Source: Heterodera schachtii
Lineage: Eukaryota > Nematoda > Chromadorea > Rhabditida > Heteroderidae
Assembly: GCA_023374025.1 (NCBI GenBank)
Contig: SIJG01000023.1
Location: forward strand, 991,382-1,055,381
Reading direction: 5' to 3'
DNA length: 64,000 nt
The notes beneath the pieces are model-generated. The model worked only from the letters and a program-made list of their open reading frames with translations. It did not search any database and was not told where the DNA came from. Positions 23,623 through 35,000 of the stretch are shown here, piece by piece. Both the position numbers and the translations under genes were made by a program. How positions within the stretch are numbered: the stretch's first letter is position 1; the number at the start of each line of letters is the position of its first letter.

Positions 23623-25603
23623 TCACTTCTGCTGCTGCTGATCACTTGGGCCGGCAATTTCGTCAAGAAGCCTAAAAATCTGATAAACATACATAAAAAA
23701 GGGGGGTGGGTCGGAAAAAATTTTTGCGAAGGGGGGTCGGGCCGCCGATGACCTTTTTTTTTTTTTTTTGCTTTTCAAAAACCGTTTTTTTTCGGCGCGG
23801 TTTTTCCAAAAAACTTTCGGGAACAAGGGGGCCGGCGGTGCCGATAGGCGCCGCCGGGAAAAATTTTTGAAGTTTTGGGTGTGCTTTTTTAACAGATTTT
23901 CACCAAAAAAGGGCCAAATTTTGTGATTTTAAGCCAATTTTTTAAGAAAAATTGGGATTTTTGGGGTTCGGTGGCGCCGACAGGCGCCGCCGGGAAAATT
24001 TTTTTGGGTTTTGAATGAATTTGTTAAGAAAATTTTCAAAATTTGCGACCCCCCCCCCCCTCGCTGCGAACCCCCTTCCTCCACCTCTTTTACACCGGCC
24101 CCCCCTTCGCTGCGAACCCCCCCCCCCCTCGCTGGCCCCCTTTGCGAGCGAGGGGGGGGGGAGTCCGACCCCCCCCTAAAAAATGTATGCTGATAAATTT
24201 GAATTTTAATATTGGTCATCCGCTTACCCTTCACCGATTTCGTCCTCATCATTAATTTGAATGTTAATTTTGCTCCACTCATCAATTAATCCATAGCCGA
24301 CCACTTTTTCCTCCCATTTTGCCCATTTGCTTTCATCTCGCGCAATTGGACAACGGACCAACAGAAAACAGTTGCCAAAGGCAGTTCTTTTCAACGCCAA
24401 TTGTTCCCCAGTCAATTCGTTGGTCAGATCAAAGAGCACAACGGAGTTAACAAAATATGAAGCAAATAAAATGTCAGCAATGAAATTGACGGGAGATGAA
24501 GCCGAGGCAAATGTCTAAAATGTGGGAAATTTTCGATTAAGAAATATAAATGAATGACATTTATATACGGGAGGGTGGCGCAACAACCCAAAGATAGGCG
24601 GGAAAAATGATATACAAAATTTCGTGAAAGTTCATTGGATACGATTTTAATCCCGGTCTAATTTGAACATTTCAGTACAGGGTCTTAACTCTGTTCAGAA
24701 TGGGTGCCCAAAGTGCCAATTAAATCATTGAAATCACCGCTTTGATTGCTTCAATCGTCGACGCAAAATTCTCATCATTCATGTCCAACGAGCAGTTCAA
24801 CACCTTCGGCAGATTGTCCGAACGGGGAGTGAAAAGCCATTTGGCCAATGATTGTCCATCTGATGCCGCGGCACTGTCATCACATGGGAATTCGATGAAG
24901 AAATCGATACGGTAGTAGACATATACAACACGCAACAACGGAAAATCGCTGAGAAATGACGGGATGAATTGTCGCAACAGGCGGAAAATTCTGTGCGACA
25001 ATTGAATGCCACGAATGTTTTTTCCGAGCATTGGCCAAATGTTGCGCAAAAACAATTCCAAAATGCGATAATCAGCAATGTTCGTGCCGATGGTCAAATT
25101 AATTGGACGGGAGGCGAAAAGTTGGCGAAAACGGTGGAAAAAATTGATCACATTGCGGTCGATGAAACTGAAAATGGATGGAAAGTGTAGTCTTAAATTT
25201 TCAAATATTTCCAATTTTACGTAATGTTGATGCGTTCAAATCCAATGATTTTACGAGGCAATTCGATCTGCGGAATTGGCAACGAAATTCGATCAAAATT
25301 GAAAATTTCCATTTCTTTTTTGCGATTCTTTCGAATTTTGCGCCAAATTCTCATGGATTTCAATGCCCATTTGCGGGTTTTGAAGTGTTCGTCCACGTAA
25401 TAATCGAAACGGTGGCTGATCAACGCGCGATTTCAAGTCCAAGCTGAGAAGGCGGCAGCAAATCGAAGACACAAAGCCAACAATCGGCGGAGATAAAACT
25501 GAAGTTAAAAGGAAACAAAATTAAAAATAGAAAATTAGCATTTTAATTAATTTTACATTGCTTTTGCCATCTTTCCCTCTGCTTCTTTTCGGCTGTTGGA
25601 CAT
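23623..25603 (-). pseudogene. F-box-like cyst-nematode family gene, copy A (two frameshifts)
   Basis: Four exons can be read: 25603-25557 (MSNSRKEAEGKMAKA), 25498-24738, 24514-24228 and 23671-23623. Exon 2 starts with an F-box-like stretch (FISADCWLCVFDLLPPSQLG). It continues with RFDYYVDEHFKTRKWALKS, KNIRGIQLSHRIFRLLRQF, EFPCDDSAAASDGQSLAKWL and FTPRSDNLPKVL. Exon 3 carries LTGEQLALKR, LLVRCPIARDESKWAKWE and INIQINDEDEIGEG. The last exon reads LLDEIAGPSDQQQQK. From memory this architecture is a large cyst-nematode family, presumably SCF ubiquitin-ligase adaptors. The frame breaks twice in exon 2: between LGLEIA and LISHRFD (near 25420) and after GFERINI (near 25220). It is therefore a pseudogene or contains sequence errors. 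The last intron contains a 502-bp MITE. Confidence 0.7.
23688..24189. mobile_element. 502-bp hAT-like MITE (CATACAT family) in an intron
   Basis: Ends are CATACATAAAAAAGGGGGG and, read from the right, CATACATTTTTTAGGGGGG. An exact 8-bp target duplication CTGATAAA flanks it (23680-23687, 24190-24197). The interior contains two copies of 'ggcggtgccga.aggcgccgccggg' and long C-runs. It lies wholly within the last intron of F-box-like copy A. Relatives sit at 45048-45391 and 51367-51922. Confidence 0.88.
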
Positions 25604-25790
25604 TTTGAAAAAAAATAATTTAAAATTCAGGTTTTCTTAATTACTCTTTGAACCAATAAATTGAGTGCAGCGAAAAAAAGATATCTCATTTTGGCATCAT
25701 ATTTCTTTAATTCTTTTAATAGAGAGAAAACTCTGAATTTATTTCGCAACATACAACTTTTTTCCTGTTCATACAATTTCCATGCAATTC

Positions 25791-26247
25791 GGTAATCCTT
25801 CGGAATTGGTGTCCCGACGAAAAAAAATTTAAAAAAATTTTCTTACCAAATCACTTTTTCTAGGGTAGAAAAATGCGCTGATCACGAATCCGAGCTCGGA
25901 TTTTGCAAAACCATTGATTTTGTCTATGATTTTTCATCAAGTACTTGATTTTTTTTGAAAATTTTTGTTTTCTAAAATTTTGGGTTCCCTATATATTTAA
26001 CGGCTCATTCTATAGCTATTTATGCATTCTACACCATTCAGAATATTTAATTTACCGAAAACAAAATTTTAGAAAATAAAAATTTTCAAAAAAAATCAAG
26101 TACTTGATGAAAAATCATAGACAAAATCAATGATTTTGCAAAATCCGAGCTCGGATTCGTGTTCAGCGCATTTTTCTACCCTAGAAAAAGTTAAAAGAAA
26201 ATTTTTATCTCTTTTATCCGTCGGGACACCAATTCCGAAGGATTACC
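25791..26247. mobile_element. 457-bp foldback MITE with ~185-bp inverted arms
   Basis: The two arms (25791-25976 and about 26060-26247) are near-perfect inverted repeats: GGTAATCCTTCGGAATTGGT on the left, the complement on the right, continuing through 'ccgagctcggat' and 'tcaagtacttga', each itself palindromic. An exact 8-bp direct repeat TGCAATTC flanks it (25783-25790, 26248-26255). There is a short AT-rich loop and no coding capacity. Confidence 0.9.
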
Positions 26248-26323
26248 TGCAATTCGATAGAGAAAATCTTCTGCATTTGTCTGTTTTTTTCTCTCAAAAT
26301 TTAAAATTCAAATTTTCTAAATT

Positions 26324-26422
26324 ATGCCAAAACAAATTTTAGCGCTAATTCAAAAATATGCCAAAACTAATTTTAGCGCTAATTCAAAAATATGCCAAAA
26401 CAAATTTTAGCGCTAATTCAAA
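26324..26422. repeat. 34-bp tandem repeat, three units
   Basis: Unit starts at 26324, 26358 and 26392 (atgccaaaacaaattttagc followed by gctaattcaaaaat). The second unit differs by one base. It lies about 160 bp upstream of the TAPT1 start. An ORF runs through it but has no supporting evidence. Confidence 0.9.
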
Positions 26423-26586
26423 AAAAAAAACGAAAATGTCGAAAATGTATAATGCCACCTTTTCTCTGTACAACCGAAGAATGATGGGTCGTTGGTGGAT
26501 TTGGGTTCATATTCATACACAAAAAAAACCTTTTAATAATTCCCATAATTTTATTTTGTAGCGGCACAATTTGCCTTCAATTCCAA

Positions 26587-29500
26587 ATGATTAATGATGA
26601 AAATGCCAATAACAACGCCAACAACAACACTGAGCAAAGCGGTGAGAATGCCGCCGCTTCCGAGCTGAGAAGACGAAGAAATGCGACGCGGTCAGAAGGG
26701 TCGGCGGAGGAGCAAAGGGACACAGCGAACACCGCAAGAGACGCAGCAGCAAATGGGGCACGAGACGACCATGGAATAGTGGCAGACGCAGACCAATTGA
26801 GCGAACCTGAACAGGAGGAACAACAACAACAACAACAAAGTATGGGCCAGCAATTCCCCTCTATTCATAAAATGTTTATCAAATGATGAGGGGTCCTATT
26901 GATTTAGAAAAAAAAAAAAATTTTTTTTGTGTAATACTTGGTTTTGTAAATTCCCCTAAAATTATTTTTCTTTTCACAAATCATAAAAAGGCCAGTAACT
27001 GGGATGCTGGGCCCTCTCTATTCATCAAAGTAATGTACCGAATTTGAAATTATTAAAGCCAAAGGGCGGAGGAGGTCGTCCTATTGCTTTGCAAAAAAAA
27101 AAAAATTTTTTTTTGTAAAAAACATGAAAACGGTTTTTACGGGAGGGTTTTCGGTTGTCACCAATCACGTTATATTTCGGCTATTTCGACATCGAATAAG
27201 TTGAATTCCAAAGCACCTTGCTTCAAATTTGCCCTTCAATTTTTTTAACGAAAATCACACCCTTCAAAAAAAAATCCAAAAAAATGGACAACTTAAAAAA
27301 AATAACAAATTACTTTTTCAATAATTTTTTCGGTTTTTTTTCAATTAATTTGCCCTCCTTTCAGATGTTCTGGTTGAACACCAACATATTCAATTGGAAG
27401 ACGAAGGCCAAAATCACACATTGGAATTGGACGCCGACCAATTTGCGCATTCTTCGTCGACCAACACTGACACGGACAGTGATGAAATTGTCAATGTGGC
27501 ACGCAAAAAGCCGACAGTGTTCGAATACTTTTGTATGGAAGTGTCGAGGTAAGTGTGCCCCATTCAGGCCCGTAACCAAAAAAATCGAATTTCAGGCCGG
27601 GTAAGACCCCACGAATTTTCTTTTTTTGCTGAAAAAAAATTTGTTTTTTTGCCGGAAATTAATTTTGAAACCTTGGCCGAATTTAAAAAAAATGCTGGTA
27701 TCGTTCAAATTTTGCCAGTTTTTCTCTTAAAAACTTTTTTCAATTCGGACGCTGGAGCATCTACCAAAATTTTTCTAATTGAAAAAAAAAAATTTCATTT
27801 CGGTTACGGGCCTGGTCTTATTCCCATTTTTTGCAATAAATTCCAATATTTGGCTTATCTCCCCATTTTTAAGGCGTTACTCACTCCAGAATGAGAAGGA
27901 ACAATATGCGGAAAAGCGGCGCAAAGTGTACGCATTTCTTCGAATTCCAGTGGAACTGGAAAAGTTCATTTATTACGGGTTCCGTCAGTGTTTGGACGCC
28001 TTTTGCCACACATTTACCATTCTGCCAATACGCGTATTGGTGAGTTGTTGAGTCATGGCCAAATTACAAACACTGGTACATTATCCCCTGAAATCAGGTG
28101 CCTAACCGGAAAAAAAAATTACATTTCGTAGGGAAAACTCTGGAAAATTTTGTGCTTTTCAGCACCTAAAATTTTTTCCATGTTTAATTTCTAAATTATA
28201 GGGTTCTCTGTCAACAAAAAAAGCGTTTTTTTTTTTGTATAAGAAATGATTAATTTCTTTATTTTTTGGTCAAATTTTGAAAATTTAAAGTACATTTATT
28301 GGCCTTTTCTTCCGGCTGCCAATGGGTGGCGCCTGGATTTTTTTTTTGCAAATTCCTTATTTAAAAAAAATTTTTTTTTTTTTTGTGAATCCCTCTGCAG
28401 AGATAATAATGTGTTAATTAATTGCCACTGTCACTGTTTCAGTTCAATTTGTTTGCTTGCTCATTTCGATTGAAGCGGTGGTCGGCCGCCGACACCTGTG
28501 ACATTCTCAAACTAATCATCATTTTTTGCGCTTCTTGGTTCATGCAATTTGTTGACACTTCCGTGGTCTATCACATTGTCCGTGGTCAGGGCATCATCAA
28601 ATTGTACATTTTTTACAACATGGTGAGTTATTTTTTTTTTTTTTTTACCGAGGAAATGGACGGAAAAATTTATATAAAATTTCCAAAAAGGGGGAACCTT
28701 GGTTTGAAATTGAAAAAAAAAATTGCCAGCTATCACCCCCATTTTTTTAAATTTATTTATTTTTTAATTCAAAAAATATGTCTGTTTTAAACTAACGCAA
28801 TTTTAAATTTAGCTTGAAGTTGCCGACAAATTGTTCAGCAGTTTTGGCCAGGTGTGTTAAAACCGCTGTTTTGTTATGACTTCAAACATTTTCATAAAAA
28901 AAATTTTTTTTTTGTTTATTTAATTTTTCTCTTTTCTATTTTTATATGCCAATAAATCATGATTTTTTATTAATTATTTGTTTAATTCCCATAGGATATT
29001 TTCGACGCGCTCCTTTGGACGGCCTCCGAACGTGGCACAAATAAAAAGTTCATTTCAACAGTTTTCCATCTGACCGTTGCCATCATTTACGCAGTCTGTC
29101 ACACGCTGGTCATTCTGCTTCAGGTTTTTTGTTTTGTTGTTGTAATAATCGAAACATGGGGCTGACTGAAGCATTTATTGTATTACCAGTCAAAATCATT
29201 TAAAAAAAGTGGTAAATATGTAAAATTTTTCAAAAAAGCGAATTTCTCTTGAAAATCCATCAATTCGGATGAATTTTCCGAATGAGAATTGACAATGAAT
29301 TCACAGCTTATTTGGCAGCATTTATCATCGGAATTTGCAAGTTTGTTGGTCTCAAAACCAAAGATTTGAACACCAAAAACAAATACATTTTTTTGTGTGG
29401 CATTCTCCCCACCCCCCAAAAAAAAAATTTAAATTTAAACTAACAAATAAAATTCGGACTATTTAAATCAGTAATAAATTATTGAAATAAGAGCAGAGTA

Positions 29501-31074
29501 CCCTTGCCAACTTTTTCAAATTTCAGGCCACCACCCTGAACGTGGCGTTCAATTCGCACAACCAATCGCTGCTCACCATTATGATGAGCAACAATTTTGT
29601 GGAGCTGAAAGGGGCCGTGTTCAAGAAGTTCGGCAAGCCCAATCTCTTCCAAATGTCGTGCAGCGATGTGCGCGAACGTTTCCTCACAATCATTTTGTTG
29701 GTTGTTGTTGTGCTACGTAACATGACGGTCGGTGGTTTATGCTTTTCATACCAAGAAATGATTTTATGCAAAAAAGAGAAAGCACTTTTCGAAAAATTTG
29801 GGGAAAATGGGTAAAAAATTAATGCAAAAAGTGAAAAAATAAAAAAAAATTGTTATGAAATTGATTTGGTCAAAATTTTTAGGCAGTCAATTGGAAATTG
29901 GAGCATCTGAATGACATGACACCGGATTTGGTAATTTATACACATTTATTTTGTGGCACAATTTACTAAAAAAAATTTTTTTTTTTTTTTTACAAATTCC
30001 CCAAATAAATTGCAGATGATGATCATATTTGCCGAGCACATTGTTGATTGGTTGAAGCATGCGTTCATCACCAAATTCAACGAAATCAGTGCATTTGTTT
30101 ATCGGGGTTTGTTTTTGTTTTTTGCTTTTTTTGTACCCAAATTTAAAAAATTCGACCCCCTCTAAATTTAAGAATACACAATTACGATTGCATATGATGT
30201 GCTGAGAACCCATGAAACGGACTCATTTTCCGACTTCTCTGACCAAGTGAGTTTAAAACTGCATATTTGCCATATTTTTTTTTTTCATCAGTACAACAAA
30301 TAGGAATTAAAATCCAGGATTTGGTAGGATTTGCTACCGAAATAAACATTTTCCAAAAAAATTGTTGTCCAGCCCTCAAAATTCAAACAAATTTTGAAAA
30401 ATCAAGACACTTGTAAATACACTGCCATAATCTGTGGTATATATATTGTAAATTTAATTTCCATGACTCTTTTAGGTGAGTCGACGAATGGGATTTGTGC
30501 CGATTCCGGTAAGTCTCTTTTTTTGTTTTTTTATAATTGCTCCCGCCTTTTATTTTAGGTCGTTATTCTTCTCATTAGGGTCATTTGTCAGTCGGTCGAC
30601 TTTGAGAATCCCCTTTCAGTTGCCGCATTAGGTCAGTCAATGTGTTGTTTTTTGTGGGTGCACAGTTCCCGGCGAAAATTTTTTCAAAAATTTTTTTTTT
30701 GAATTTTTCAATAAAACATTTTTAAAAATTTCTTTAAGACGTTTTCTAGCAATTTTTGAAATTTTCTGATGAACTACTAGGCTTTTCTTCTAAAAACTTT
30801 TCCAAAACCGATGAAAATTTTACAAATTTTTTCTTAAATTTATCGGCGGAGGGGGGGGGGGCGACTGCTCCCATTTTTTTCATTTAAAAAATTAAATGTT
30901 TTTTTTTAAGTTTTTGCATGGTTTATGCTGTTGGTCACCAAAATATTCAACGGTGCTTCGTTGTACAGCAAAGCATTTGACCAAGTTGCCAGGTACAGAG
31001 CGTCCGCAAATGTTGAGGCACAAGTCAATTTGGACGAGTCCACTCGGCTGTTCCCGAGCATGTTCCCACTTTGA
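26587..31074 (+). CDS. TAPT1: Transmembrane anterior-posterior transformation protein 1 homologue (TAPT1)
   Basis: TAPT1 is a conserved multipass membrane protein linked to the ciliary base and Golgi/ER in animals. Thirteen exons join in phase to 544 aa (human about 567): 26587-26839, 27365-27548, 27874-28039, 28443-28622, 28813-28851, 28995-29123, 29527-29727, 29883-29930, 30016-30106, 30173-30246, 30476-30508, 30559-30631, 30911-31074. The N-terminus is Asn/Gln-rich and acidic, as often in this family. Diagnostic stretches are FLRIPVELEKFIYYGF, HIVRGQGIIKLYIFYNMLEV, LFSSFGQDIFDALLWTA, TTLNVAFNSHNQSLLTIMMS, NNFVELKGAVFKKF, VDWLKHAFITKFN and RRMGFVPIP. Several hydrophobic segments span the middle. 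The stop is followed by ordinary AT-rich 3' sequence. Intron 2 carries a small inverted-repeat element. Confidence 0.93.
27565..27814 (+). mobile_element. 250-bp inverted-repeat element in TAPT1 intron 2
   Basis: The left end reads CAGGCCCGTAACCAAAAAAA and the right end, on the opposite strand, CAGGCCCGTAACCGAAATGA. I could not find a clean target duplication. Fragments with the same 'ggttacgggcctg' end occur near 9395 and 16333-16408, so it is a dispersed family. Confidence 0.7.
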
Positions 31075-32071
31075 TGACCAACCGACCAAACAGTAAATAG
31101 TGTTGTGCTCACCATATTTTATGTATATTTATAATTGTATTAGAAAAAAGTAACGGTGATAAGTTGACGACAACAAATTTCATTCACATTCCATGTATTT
31201 GAGTGCCTTTATAAAAAAAATTTTTTTTTCTAATTTTTGAATGAACTCGTGGTAGAGTTTTTTTTTAAATGAAATTTGACCCAAGAAATGTCAAAAAAAT
31301 TGGTCTTATCTTGGTGAAAAGCGGCTACAAACTCCTCCTCTTTCTCCTCGGCGCTGAATTTTTTGGTACTTATACAGTTTGACCCACATAATTTTTTTTT
31401 ATTTTATTGATAAAAACATGTTTCTAGGGGTTTTCGGGGCCGCTGATTATGAATTTGAACTCTATTTGACGAATTTCGGAACCCTAACCCGAAATTCGAA
31501 CATTTAATTGAACCTAAGAAATTTTGATAATTTTATTTATTTATTTTTTGAGTATGTGTTGAATTACATTGCATCAACGCTTGGTCCGAGTCAATATAAT
31601 ATGAGCATCACATCGGAGAATCATGGAACACGCATTTGGCACATTTAAACCGATTTTTGGAAAAAAAATTTTCAAAAAATGTTCGAATTTCGGGTTAGGG
31701 GTTCGGAAATTCGTCAAATAGAGTTCAAATTCATAATCAGCAGCCCCGAAAACCCCTGGAAACACATTTTTATCATTAATAAACAAAAAAAATTTATGTG
31801 GGTCAAACTGTATTAGTACCAATTTTTTTTTTAGATGACCTGGAGATTTTGGCTCAATGAGCAAAAAATGTAGAAGTCACCCCTCCGAATTTTTTTTTCT
31901 AAAAGTAAACTTGGTTTCTTGGACTTCTAACATTTTTGGTAAAAATGGCAATTGACAAAACCAAGAAAATCTTAAAAACAGACCCTTCGATTCAAATTAA
32001 TTTTCAATGGAAATCGGAAAAATTTATGCCCCTAACTTTAAAAAACAATTTTTGACGGCATTTGTCATATA
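31075..32071. other. Intergenic DNA between TAPT1 and mtACP
   Basis: It contains the foldback element at 31363-31822 and otherwise AT-rich sequence with no supported exon. Confidence 0.5.
31363..31822. mobile_element. 460-bp foldback element
   Basis: Inverted arms of about 145 bp. The left arm starts TTGGTACTTATACAGTTTG at 31363 and runs to about 31503; the right arm begins near 31673 and ends at 31822 with the complement. The arms share 'gaatttgaactctatttgac' and 'ttcgggttagg'. Related single-arm fragments occur near 110-160, 9890-9960, 11135-11200 and 60330-60440. The target duplication is not clear because the flanks are T-runs. Confidence 0.75.
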
Positions 32072-32084
32072 TTCAATCGTACAC

Positions 32085-35000
32085 ATCACACTTGTCGCAA
32101 ATGTAATTGTAAACATCTCGTGGCGTTCGCATTCTGTCCGAGTCACCGTCCGGGATTTCGAACTCAAATTCGTCCTCAATCGCAATGATAAACTGCAAAA
32201 AAAAAGGAAAAAAAAAATTAAATTGAGTACAAAAAATTATTAGTCATCATACCTAATTATGGAGCATTCATTTCGTGCCAATGCCGAACCCCCAAAAACT
32301 AGTTCGAACAAAAAATGGAAAATCCCAATGTTTTCAAAAAAATTTTATGGCCTAGAAATGATTTAAAACTCGAAATTAAAATGCCTAGAAAAGCATGCTT
32401 CAAAGTTCCATATTTTTCAGCGATTTTTTCGAAATCTTATGATGAACTACTGTTTTTTTCAAAAATTTTGAAAAAATCGCTGAAAATTTTTCAAAAAATT
32501 TTTTTTCTTGAAATTTTTGCGCTAAGAAAATCCCTAAAAATTTTTTTATGAAAAATTTCTAGGTTTGAAAAATTTTTTTTTAAATTTTTCGGTGGGGAAA
32601 CGACCGGGGGGGGTGTCGCGGAATGGACAAAAAATCACTGGAAAGGAAATCTTTCCCTCCGAGGGAATTCTCTCCTTTCCCTGTCCAACGGGGACAGTGT
32701 TGAAAGATGCAAGTGCTGAATTCAATGTCCAAATGTGGACACTGAAACTGAGAGTTCTCTGTAACTCTCTTAATGACCCAACGGGGGTCAAATTAATAGT
32801 CTGTAAGAAAGGGCTCCTGATTGTCCCTTTTACAGATTGAGAGAAGAGCTTTTCTCTTACTCTTTATTCAATTGAACACAAATACAAATTGTGTTAAATT
32901 GGAGTGAAATCCAAAATGAAGAGATGTTCCACGAAATGAGAAGAAGTGAAGAACTGAGAGGAAGTGACGGGCTTTTATACCCTCACAAATCAATGGGGGC
33001 GGAGCAAATCACGTGAACAACGCACACACAAAAAATCGATCGATGACTCAGAGGGAAAATGAATGCAAAGGGAAAAGGATGACTCATAATTAAAGAAGGG
33101 ACCGAGAGAAAATTGATCAATAAATAAATGAACAAAAATTAATTAAATGTTTAATGAATTTATGTCGCTTTCCGCGACATTCTCCGGGCCTCGAGGATGG
33201 CGACAATTCTGTTGTCGTCATTCTTTTTGTTGTCGTCATCCATCAGTTTCTTGTCACCATCGGTTCACTGGACGTCGTCGGACCACACGTTGAGGACGGT
33301 TCTCCAGATGTCCATCAGGGGATTGGGCTCGGTAACGTGCAGGAGGATGAAGTTCATTTTCCTCTGGTGCTCTCCATGCAACTCTGACTCGATGTCGGAT
33401 GCTGACAAGCTCGATCGGGTAAAGATCGACTAACATCCCTCCCTCATGAGGGCTGAAGCCCACATATTCTTGTATGCACGGTGTTAATGGGTCTACTTGG
33501 AGACCCAACCGCACAAAATGGTCAAGAACTGTTAGACCCGGAGAAAGGTATAGACCCTCCGGACCATAACAGGTGAGTCCATCGAAATGAATATCGACAG
33601 CTCTGCCAAAATGTTCGCCAATTAGAGTGGCTCCTCTACCAAGCTCTCTGCGAAGGTCCTCATCGACAATACGGCGATCCCGTATTGTCTCATACCAGTG
33701 CGATCCATGAGACCGCTCAATCCATGAGCTCAATGGCTCAGTTTGACGATGAACGCGTGGTTCACGTCGGAGAGGAACTCTCTCCTCCTGGTCTCTTTCT
33801 GGGTCGCCAAACTCAAAAAAGCGATCGTTGATGATCTCAGCATTCTCGGGTATGTTCACCCGACGAGCCGAGAAGAATGGACCTTCTCGAAAGGGAATAG
33901 GCATTTCCCTTATGTCTGATTTGAAAAATGTGGTTGGGTGGGAAATCTCCCACCCTTTTATACGATTATCCATCACGTAAATCACGTGATCAGACTCTGA
34001 ATCGAAAATTTTCGATGAGTCATTTTTGTGAGTCCGTGGTGACTCATGTTTGAAGAATTTTTTTGTGGTGGGGAAGATGAGACGTGATTCAGCATAACCA
34101 CATCCGAAGGATCCTCCCCCGCCAAGTACAGTATTAGCAATACTGTGACAATACCGTAGTCCCTTCTCATCAGAGACCAGGAAATTAATTTCCAAAGTCT
34201 GTAGAAGGGTGAAATTTTAATGAAAATGATGAGGCAAATAATGCCTACACCAATAATCATTAAGAATGTTAAGGATGATTGGAGGCCAATTAAGGACCAA
34301 AGAGTGGTCTTCCAATCAAAATTCCAATTCAGCCAATTTGAATGGCCAATTTGTTTTTTGGAAAGATTAGAGTTAAAATCTTCCAATTGTTGATACTGGA
34401 CATAATGCAATGTTCCAGCAATGTCGAATGATGTTTTTCCTGCCAAACATTTTGTTTGGCATTTAGTTTGAATTCTGGCTTTATCGAAAGCCAAAATTGT
34501 TTGGTAAATTGTGGCGTTGGAATCACATTTTGTGGAAAAATGTGTTCCGTCGTCACATGTAATTTCGGCAAATGCATTGCCAAAATTTGTTGAGCACACA
34601 TACTTAAATTGTGCTCCGGTTGAACAGCTGTAACAGCCAGATATGTTCAATGGCAAAACTGTGCAAAGACTTTGGTGTAATTCCAAAGCCATTTGAAGAC
34701 CTTCGATCTGAAGGTTCAATTGAACAGGACTAAATCCTGTCAAAGCGAGAATTCTTCGCCCACCGTTTCTCAGTTGAAAATTTTTGATGTTTAATGGAAG
34801 TCTTCGCTCAGGACTTTCCATTAATTTTTCCAGATTGTGTGAACGGCAATTGCAGTTCACTAATCCTCCCGAATGATCGGGTAGGCAATCTGTGCATGCT
34901 TGTAAGCCAAGACTGCAATTGAATGCAATTGCTTCTTGGCGATTTCTGCACTTGAAGTCAATTTTTAATGGCTCTCTCGTTAAGGCCATTGTGTTCCCGT

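Noticed and set aside
24011..24255. Pro-rich ORFs such as PPPPSLRTP
   Set aside because: They read through C-runs of the CATACAT-family MITE; no splice or start evidence.
32606..32613. Exact target-site duplication of the BEL/Pao insertion
   Set aside because: The element sits in a G-run on both sides, so the boundaries of a 4-6 bp duplication cannot be determined.
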